Assembly (NCBI GenBank): GCA_902496775.1
Contig: CABVCF010000078.1
Span: forward strand, 1-9,820
Reading direction: 5' to 3'
Source: an uncultured Collinsella sp.
Lineage (GTDB): Bacteria; Actinomycetota; Coriobacteriia; Coriobacteriales; Coriobacteriaceae
Length of the DNA: 9,820 nt
This document shows positions 6,013 to 9,820 of this stretch, piece after piece. Positions within the stretch are counted from its first letter, which is position 1, and each line of letters starts with the position of its first letter. Position numbers and translations under genes: made by a program. The notes under the pieces were generated by a model. The model ran no database searches, had not been told where the DNA came from, and saw only the letters and a list, made by a program, of their open reading frames with translations.

Positions 6013-6423
6013 ATGAGCTTCTTCGATACGTTCTTCTCCAGCGTCGCCGGCGGCAGCCGCGAACTCCAAAAGCTCTCTGGCGTCGAGCTCGAGCTGCGCC
6101 GCAGGCTCACCGTGCTCGCAAGCGACGAGGCCACTCAAGACGCTCCGCAGCGCTATTTCCTGCGGTGGGAGGGGCAAGTCCAAGGCGTTGGTTTTCGCTT
6201 TACCAACACCAACCTCGCGCAGGCACGCGCACTCACCGGCTGGGTGAGTAACAAGGAAGACGGATCAGTCGAGATGGAGATACAGGGAGCTCCGGCAAAC
6301 ATCCTATCTCATCTCGAGGCGCTTCATGCCTCCTATGAGCGCATGGGGACGCGTTTTCGCCTCGTAGACGCTCAGGTCCGAGCCCCACTTGCCAATGAAG
6401 ACGGTTTCACTCCTCATTATTAG
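6013..6423 (+). CDS. acyP: Acylphosphatase with N-terminal extension
   Basis: A 136-residue protein whose residues 47-136 are an acylphosphatase domain, which hydrolyses the carboxyl-phosphate bond of small acyl phosphates. The signature GQVQGVGFRFT (54-64) holds the phosphate-binding loop and catalytic Arg62; GWVSNKEDGSVEMEIQG (76-92) holds catalytic Asn80. Typical acylphosphatases are about 90 residues, so 46 extra N-terminal residues are unusual; they begin MSFFDTFFSSVAGG and continue as a charged, probably helical stretch. The ATG is 2 bases after the oxidoreductase stop, with only a weak AGG upstream, suggesting translational coupling. A GTG at 6112 would give a 103-residue protein nearer family length, but bases 6013-6111 keep strong GC bias at third codon positions, so I favour the longer form. 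A metabolic link to the oxidoreductase is not evident. Confidence 0.88.
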   Translation: MSFFDTFFSSVAGGSRELQKLSGVELELRRRLTVLASDEATQDAPQRYFLRWEGQVQGVGFRFTNTNLAQARALTGWVSNKEDGSVEMEIQGAPANILSHLEALHASYERMGTRFRLVDAQVRAPLANEDGFTPHY

Positions 6424-6440
6424 TATTGTGTGCTAAATAC
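6423..6440. promoter_or_regulatory. Candidate operator before the Fur-family gene
   Basis: GTATT (6423-6427) and AATAC (6436-6440) form an inverted repeat with an 8-base spacer in an AT-rich patch, 45 bases before the regulator start. AT-rich palindromes before Fur-family genes often mark autoregulation, but this does not match the classic Fur or PerR box, and I see no matching -35/-10 pair. Confidence 0.25.
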
Positions 6441-6484
6441 GGTATCATTTACCTACGACCGTTAATAGAAAAGAGGCGAGGCGC

Positions 6485-6865
6485 ATGGCGGTGCAAAGAA
6501 GGAATACCAGGCAGCGAAAGCTGGTTCTTGACGCCGTGCGCCAAAGCTATAACCATCCCACCGCCGACGAAATCTACAATGTCGTACGCGAACAGGATGA
6601 CAAGATCAGCCGCGGCACGGTCTACCGCAACCTCAATCTCTTAGCCGACGCCGGCGAGATTCTTTCTATTAAGACGCCGGGCGGCAGCCGCTTCGATCGC
6701 ACCATCGAGCCGCACGCACATATCATCTGCACCTCGTGCAGCCGCGTCATCGACGTGCCGCTCCCCTTCGATGCCCAGCTCGACGCCAGGGCATCCGAAC
6801 AAATCGGATGGAGCGTCAGCTCGCACTACACCATCTTTGAGGGACTCTGCCCCGACTGCCGGTAG
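6485..6865 (+). CDS. Fur-family metalloregulator, PerR-like
   Basis: A 126-residue repressor of the ferric uptake regulator family. The N-terminal winged helix (about 1-65) has NHPTADEIYNVV and the recognition helix SRGTVYRNLNLLADAGEI. The C-terminal dimerisation domain has two CxxC pairs, Cys82/Cys85 and Cys122/Cys125, which form the structural zinc site. Aligning by eye to Bacillus subtilis PerR, its regulatory-metal ligands His37, Asp85, His91, His93 and Asp104 correspond to His24, Asp71, His77, His79 and Asp90 here; Asp rather than Glu at the second position favours a peroxide sensor over an iron-sensing Fur. AGAGG (6472-6476) precedes the ATG by 8 bases. It follows acyP by 61 bases with AT-rich DNA between, so it probably has its own promoter. 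Targets cannot be read from this window, and Fur or Zur function remains possible. Confidence 0.92.
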   Translation: MAVQRRNTRQRKLVLDAVRQSYNHPTADEIYNVVREQDDKISRGTVYRNLNLLADAGEILSIKTPGGSRFDRTIEPHAHIICTSCSRVIDVPLPFDAQLDARASEQIGWSVSSHYTIFEGLCPDCR

Positions 6866-6870
6866 CCTTT

Positions 6871-6935
6871 GGGGCATGCCTGCAAATCTACTTTCCCATC
6901 CGTTACAGCAAACAGTACATTTCTAGGCATGTCCC
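6871..6935. repeat. Long imperfect palindrome between convergent genes
   Basis: Two 24-base arms (6871-6894 and 6912-6935) are inverted copies matching at 19 of 24 positions, around a 17-base loop (6895-6911). One mismatch would be a G-U pair in RNA. It fills the gap between the Fur-family gene ending at 6865 and the HAD gene ending at 6942. Neither strand has a T run after the stem, so it is not a normal intrinsic terminator. It resembles REP-type or miniature palindromic elements; copy number cannot be judged here. Confidence 0.6.
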
Positions 6936-6941
6936 GAAAAC

Positions 6942-7739
6942 CTACTCGGCGAGCAGGCGGCGCAGTTCTTCTTCGACCGTGTGCACGTAACGGACGCGAT
7001 CGTTGATACCGCGCATGGTGGGGTTGCAGCTCTCCATCAGATAGGGATGGCCCACGACGTTGAGCATGTCGCGATCGTTCTCATTGTCGCCAAATGCCAT
7101 CATCTCATCGGGCGAAATCCCCAGGACACGACCGTAATCGGCAAGCGCGGAGCCCTTGCCCGAACCGAAACCGATAAGGTCCGTCCATGCGGTTCCTGAC
7201 GTCATCACATTGACACGGTCGCCAAAGAGGCGCTCGAAATACTCCCGGGCCGCCGGATAATCCACCTCGGGCGTCTGGAAGCCAATCTTAATGACATCCT
7301 CGTCGATGTCCTCGGGACGGTCGACCACCGCCACATCGCAGTGGACCACATAGCGCAAATGGTCGACGAACGCATCGTTGCCGCTCATGGTGTAGATGTG
7401 CCCCTCACACGAAAGGGTCATGTCGGTATGGGGATACGCAGCCACGGTATTCGCGATAACCATAGCAAGGCTACGCTCCATGGAACGCTTGACGACGGCA
7501 CGCCCCTCGCTCATCACCAGGGTTCCGTTTTCGCATACATAGGCGAGCTCATCGGCCACCGGGGCAAACAGGTAGCGCAAGCTCGCATATTGACGGCCAC
7601 TCGCCGGCATAAACACGATACCACGACGATGCAGCTCATCGATAAGCTCAAAGGCCTCGGAACGCAGCTCGCGCTCCCCCGGATGCAGCAACGTGCCGTC
7701 CAAATCGCATGCAATCAGTTTGATTCCCTCAAGACCCAT
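6942..7739 (-). CDS. Cof-type HAD-superfamily phosphatase
   Basis: A 265-residue hydrolase of the haloacid dehalogenase superfamily, Cof/type IIB group, which dephosphorylates small phosphorylated metabolites such as sugar phosphates or PLP. Motif I is ACDLDGTLL with nucleophile Asp12 and acid/base Asp14; motif II is near MPASGRQ (Ser in ASGR); motif III Lys is in GSGKGSAL (Lys195); motif IV is GDNENDRDML (217-226) with Asp218 and Asp222 for Mg. The large cap inserted between motifs II and III marks type II. The ATG at 7737-7739 is chosen because GGGGGA lies just upstream on the minus strand and the protein then starts at the first strand; a start at 7814 would add 25 residues with no ribosome site. 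It is the third gene after the FKBP and UreE-like genes, 83 bases downstream. Substrate unknown. Confidence 0.92.
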   Translation of the reverse strand: MGLEGIKLIACDLDGTLLHPGERELRSEAFELIDELHRRGIVFMPASGRQYASLRYLFAPVADELAYVCENGTLVMSEGRAVVKRSMERSLAMVIANTVAAYPHTDMTLSCEGHIYTMSGNDAFVDHLRYVVHCDVAVVDRPEDIDEDVIKIGFQTPEVDYPAAREYFERLFGDRVNVMTSGTAWTDLIGFGSGKGSALADYGRVLGISPDEMMAFGDNENDRDMLNVVGHPYLMESCNPTMRGINDRVRYVHTVEEELRRLLAE

Positions 7740-7767
7740 ATGCTTCCCCCAAAGCCTCATATCAACA

Positions 7768-7810
7768 GCAAGACGGACCTTGATCGGTCGCCCCTCAAAG
7801 CCCGTCTTGC
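7768..7810 (-). repeat. Intercistronic hairpin between the UreE-like and HAD genes
   Basis: GCAAGACGG (7768-7776) and CCGTCTTGC (7802-7810) form a perfect 9-base inverted repeat. Inside it GACC/GGTC (plus 7775-7778 and 7785-7788) can form a small second stem. There is no T run in the minus direction, so it is not a standard terminator; it may mark RNA processing or differential expression within the operon. Confidence 0.4.
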
Positions 7811-7822
7811 GCATACGCGCGC

Positions 7823-8401
7823 TTAGCCGCGCGCCTTTTTTACGATGGTAAAGTCGGGAGCCATGCTCACGACGACCTCCGCCGCACTCGACGCAAAGCG
7901 CCGGTCCGCATCGAGTTCACGGGTAACCAGCGAGAGCCGAACACCCTCGACACCCCGGAGCATGCGGCCCAAAACAGGCTGCACCGGCGTATACATGCGC
8001 ACAGTATGCTCGTCCGAGTCGCCCCGGAAGAGCGGCGCATGCATGTTGCCGATCTCCCAGCACGAATGCGCGAGCGCAATCGGGTCCATGCGGTCAACTT
8101 CGACCAAATAAACCTCGGCGCTGCGCAAGCGCACGACAACCGCCACGGGCACCATGCCCGAACGGTCAATGGCGAGCACGTCGCCGTCGGCAAGACGACC
8201 GCCGTCGGCAGTATCCAGCCGAACATCGACCGTGCGCCCCAGCTCCGTCACGCCCACAAACGCGTATACATCAGCCTGGTCCCAATCGAGCAGTAGCTCG
8301 TCAACTTCAAAGACGCCGCCCAACTTCCGGCGAAGCAGGAGTTCATAGGACGGATCGTTGAGATTTCCCAAGCATGTCGTCGAAACCAAGCGTTCAGGCA
8401 T
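7823..8401 (-). CDS. UreE-like protein (urease accessory/nickel chaperone family)
   Basis: A 192-residue protein whose middle and C-terminal part resembles UreE, the dimeric chaperone that hands nickel to urease. The family-like part runs from ADGDVLAIDRSG (71-82), matching the usual gDvL...dG strand, through MDPIALAHSCWEIGNMHAPLF (105-125), equivalent to the UreE a-L...a-HLGNrHvPlq motif; His121 matches the conserved interface nickel ligand. It continues to TPVQPVLGRMLRGVEGVRLSLV (138-159), the D.VL..ML..LG segment. The N-terminal 60 residues are less typical, and there is no His-rich tail. The ATG follows the FKBP stop by 3 bases, with GAGGG (plus 8409-8413) inside that gene as ribosome site, so the two are translated together. 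No other urease gene is in the window. Family call is by motif only; a divergent member with another role is possible. Confidence 0.68.
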   Translation of the reverse strand: MPERLVSTTCLGNLNDPSYELLLRRKLGGVFEVDELLLDWDQADVYAFVGVTELGRTVDVRLDTADGGRLADGDVLAIDRSGMVPVAVVVRLRSAEVYLVEVDRMDPIALAHSCWEIGNMHAPLFRGDSDEHTVRMYTPVQPVLGRMLRGVEGVRLSLVTRELDADRRFASSAAEVVVSMAPDFTIVKKARG

Positions 8402-8404
8402 ACT

Positions 8405-8833
8405 CTAACCCTCGACCTCGACGAGTTCGATATCAAAGTTGAGGTCCTTACCGGCCAGCTCGTGGTTGGCGTCGAGCGTCACGGCCTCGGGCGTTACATC
8501 GATGACCACGGCGGGGACGGGCATACCGCTCGGCGTGGACAGGAAGAGCTTCATGCCCTTCTCAATCTGCTCGATGTTGGGAACCTGTTCGGCCGGGAAG
8601 GTCAGAACCATCTCGGGATTGTGCTCGCCGTAGGCATCGGCAGCAGGAATGTGCACGGTCTTCTTCTCACCCACCTGCATGTCGACAACAGCGGCGTCGA
8701 AGCCCTTGATCATCTGGCCGGCGCCGCAGGTGAACTCCAGCGGCTCGCCGCGATCGTAGGAGCTATCGAACTGCGTGCCGTCGTCGAGCGTGCCGCGATA
8801 ATGAGTCTTGACCTTCTTGCCCTGGTTGGACAT
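8405..8833 (-). CDS. SlyD-type FKBP peptidyl-prolyl cis-trans isomerase
   Basis: A 142-residue cytoplasmic folding helper that isomerises Xaa-Pro bonds. Features: KVKTHYRGTLDDGTQFDSS (7-25) and GQMIKGFDAAVVDMQVGEK (39-57), both FKBP core; then AADAYGEHNPEM (64-75) opening the inserted-in-flap chaperone domain (about 70-120) that defines the SlyD type; and NHELAGKDLNFDIELVEV (123-140), closing the FKBP sheet and closely matching the NHxLAGxxLxF segment of Escherichia coli SlyD. Unlike E. coli SlyD there is no His/Cys-rich metal-binding tail. The ATG at 8831-8833 has GGAGG (plus 8839-8843) 5 bases upstream. It is the first gene of a probable operon with the UreE-like and HAD genes, and diverges from the dipeptidase. 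Confidence 0.94.
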   Translation of the reverse strand: MSNQGKKVKTHYRGTLDDGTQFDSSYDRGEPLEFTCGAGQMIKGFDAAVVDMQVGEKKTVHIPAADAYGEHNPEMVLTFPAEQVPNIEQIEKGMKLFLSTPSGMPVPAVVIDVTPEAVTLDANHELAGKDLNFDIELVEVEG

Positions 8834-8850
8834 GGAAACCTCCGTGATAA

Positions 8851-8888
8851 GGGCGGCACACAACACGGGCCGCCATGAACATATGGCG
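8851..8888 (-). promoter_or_regulatory. Overlapping inverted repeats in the FKBP leader
   Basis: CGCCAT (8871-8876) pairs with ATGGCG (8883-8888), and GCCGCC (8869-8874) pairs with GGCGGC (8852-8857). The two share bases 8871-8874, so only one can form. They lie between the FKBP start and its likely promoter, so may be alternative hairpins in the transcript or an operator. Confidence 0.3.
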
Positions 8889-8891
8889 CTA

Positions 8892-8912
8892 ACTATACCC
8901 TAGTCATACAAT
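8892..8912. promoter_or_regulatory. Candidate divergent promoter region for FKBP and dipeptidase genes
   Basis: A TATAGT hexamer on the minus strand (plus ACTATA, 8892-8897) could serve the FKBP gene, and TACAAT on the plus strand (8907-8912) the dipeptidase gene. Both lie 40-60 bases from their starts in an AT-richer patch. Neither has a convincing -35 at normal spacing. Confidence 0.35.
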
Positions 8913-8953
8913 TTGAAGACAGTTTGCAAAGAAACGCTGCAACCGGAGGAACC

Positions 8954-9820
8954 ATGGCATATCCCGTATTTGACCTACACTGCGACACCGCCGACCGAAT
9001 CGGCTGGGCCACGCTCGATCTCGACCTGCGCTTTACCGCCGGCACCGACGGTTATTTCCCCGGCGACGAAACGCATCCGCAAGATTTCGACCTCATCGAG
9101 GGTAACGCCTGCGCCATCTCGCTTGCAAAGATCGGCAACACGCCGTGGGCACAGTGCTTCGCTACGTTTGTCCCCGACGAGATCCCCACCGCCCACGCCG
9201 CGCGCTTCCAGGCGCAAATCATGGCGCATATGAGCGGCCAGGCAATGCTCAACCACGACCGCATGGTCAACGTGCGCAGCGCCGCAGACATTCGCCCCGC
9301 GCTCAAGGACGGCAAGATCGCCTGTATCCACACCATCGAAAACGCCACGTTCTTTGCCGAGGACCCCGCGCTGATCGAGGTGCTCAAGAGCCTGGGCGTG
9401 CTTATGTCGTCACTCAGCTGGAACGCGCAGGGACCGCTCGCGAGCGGCCACGACACCCACGCCGGCCTTACCGCCGCCGGCGTCGAGGCACTTACGCAAA
9501 TGGAGCACGCCGGCATGGTACTCGACGTCTCCCACCTCAACGATGAGTGCTTTGACGAGGTTGTCGCCCACGCCACGCGCCCCTTCGTCGCCAGCCACTC
9601 CAACTCCCGCGCGGTTTGCGACGTCAAGCGCAACCTTACCGACGACCAGTTCCGTACCATTCGCGACATGGGCGGCATCGTCGGCCTCAACTACTGCAGC
9701 GAGTTCCTTTCCAACGACGCAACCGACAAAACCGCCGCAGACGTCACCTTCGACCAGCTGGCGGCACATATCGAGCACTGGCTCGACCTGGGCGGCGAGG
9801 ACGCCATCGCGCTCGGCGGC
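8954..9820 (+). CDS. Membrane dipeptidase-family (M19) peptidase, 3' end outside window
   Basis: 289 codons are open from ATG 8954 to the right edge. The family is the zinc-dependent M19 dipeptidases (renal dipeptidase type), which hydrolyse dipeptides, often with broad or D-residue specificity. Metal ligands are visible in order: His9 and Asp11 (FDLHCDT), Glu129 (HTIENA, where IEGA is common), His194 (LDVSHLND) and His215 (ASHSNSRAV). The RNLTDD block (226-231) supplies the expected substrate-contacting Arg. The window ends at ALGG, just before the place where the final conserved GSDFDG-type Asp is expected, so roughly 60-100 residues are missing. There is no signal peptide, so the enzyme should be cytoplasmic despite the family name. 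GGAGGA (8945-8950) lies 3 bases before the ATG. Confidence 0.92.
   Translation, partial: MAYPVFDLHCDTADRIGWATLDLDLRFTAGTDGYFPGDETHPQDFDLIEGNACAISLAKIGNTPWAQCFATFVPDEIPTAHAARFQAQIMAHMSGQAMLNHDRMVNVRSAADIRPALKDGKIACIHTIENATFFAEDPALIEVLKSLGVLMSSLSWNAQGPLASGHDTHAGLTAAGVEALTQMEHAGMVLDVSHLNDECFDEVVAHATRPFVASHSNSRAVCDVKRNLTDDQFRTIRDMGGIVGLNYCSEFLSNDATDKTAADVTFDQLAAHIEHWLDLGGEDAIALGG

Noticed and set aside
5277..6251. 324-codon plus-strand frame overlapping the oxidoreductase and acylphosphatase
   Set aside because: Off-frame reading, rich in Arg, Pro and Ser, with no domain and no ribosome site.
6871..6935. Intrinsic terminator for the Fur-family or HAD gene
   Set aside because: No T run after the stem on either strand and several arm mismatches; kept as a palindromic element instead.
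7740..7814. 25-residue N-terminal extension of the HAD phosphatase
   Set aside because: No ribosome site before 7814, and the extra residues cover the intercistronic hairpin; the 7739 start has one and matches the fold start.
1..9820. tRNA, rRNA, CRISPR, transposase, phage or toxin-antitoxin genes
   Set aside because: No repeat-spacer pattern, cloverleaf, transposase motif or paired small toxin-like genes could be supported by reading both strands.

Overview
The window looks like chromosomal DNA from a high-GC actinobacterium, most likely a gut Coriobacteriia such as Collinsella. That placement is inferred from the GC-rich third codon positions, the gene families and the GGAGG-type ribosome sites; no rRNA or marker gene here proves it. 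I see no tRNA, rRNA, CRISPR array, insertion sequence or phage gene. The content is mostly housekeeping, but several intergenic regions carry recognisable regulatory structure.

Layout. The left edge holds the 3' end of a ketopantoate reductase gene (+) with a strong terminator. Two minus-strand genes follow: a 68-residue two-helix membrane protein, and a 258-residue secreted protein with a coiled coil and a 3D-like C-terminal domain; a terminator lies downstream of the latter. Next is metY (-), O-acetylhomoserine sulfhydrylase, with its own terminator. MetY is divergent from a LysR-type regulator gene (+). The 273-base space between them holds a near-consensus metY promoter, a LysR-type operator motif centred about 65 bases upstream of the predicted metY start, and a 17-residue cysteine-containing leader peptide with an excellent ribosome site. 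Together these suggest dual control of sulfur amino-acid synthesis.

Continuing on the plus strand are rnhA (RNase HI), a Gfo/Idh/MocA oxidoreductase whose stop is 2 bases from an acylphosphatase with an unusual N-terminal extension, and a Fur-family (PerR-like) metalloregulator. A 65-base imperfect palindrome then separates the convergent plus and minus genes.

On the minus strand, transcribed in the order slyD-like FKBP isomerase, UreE-like protein, Cof-type HAD phosphatase, is a probable operon. The FKBP and UreE-like genes are separated by only 3 bases. SlyD and UreE are both nickel-handling families elsewhere, so their pairing without urease genes in view is notable. At the right edge, divergent from the FKBP gene, an M19 membrane-dipeptidase-family gene (+) runs off the window just before its last conserved motif.

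The items most worth a second look are the metY leader region (leader peptide, alternative hairpin, LysR box), the slyD/ureE-like pairing, and the palindromic intergenic element.
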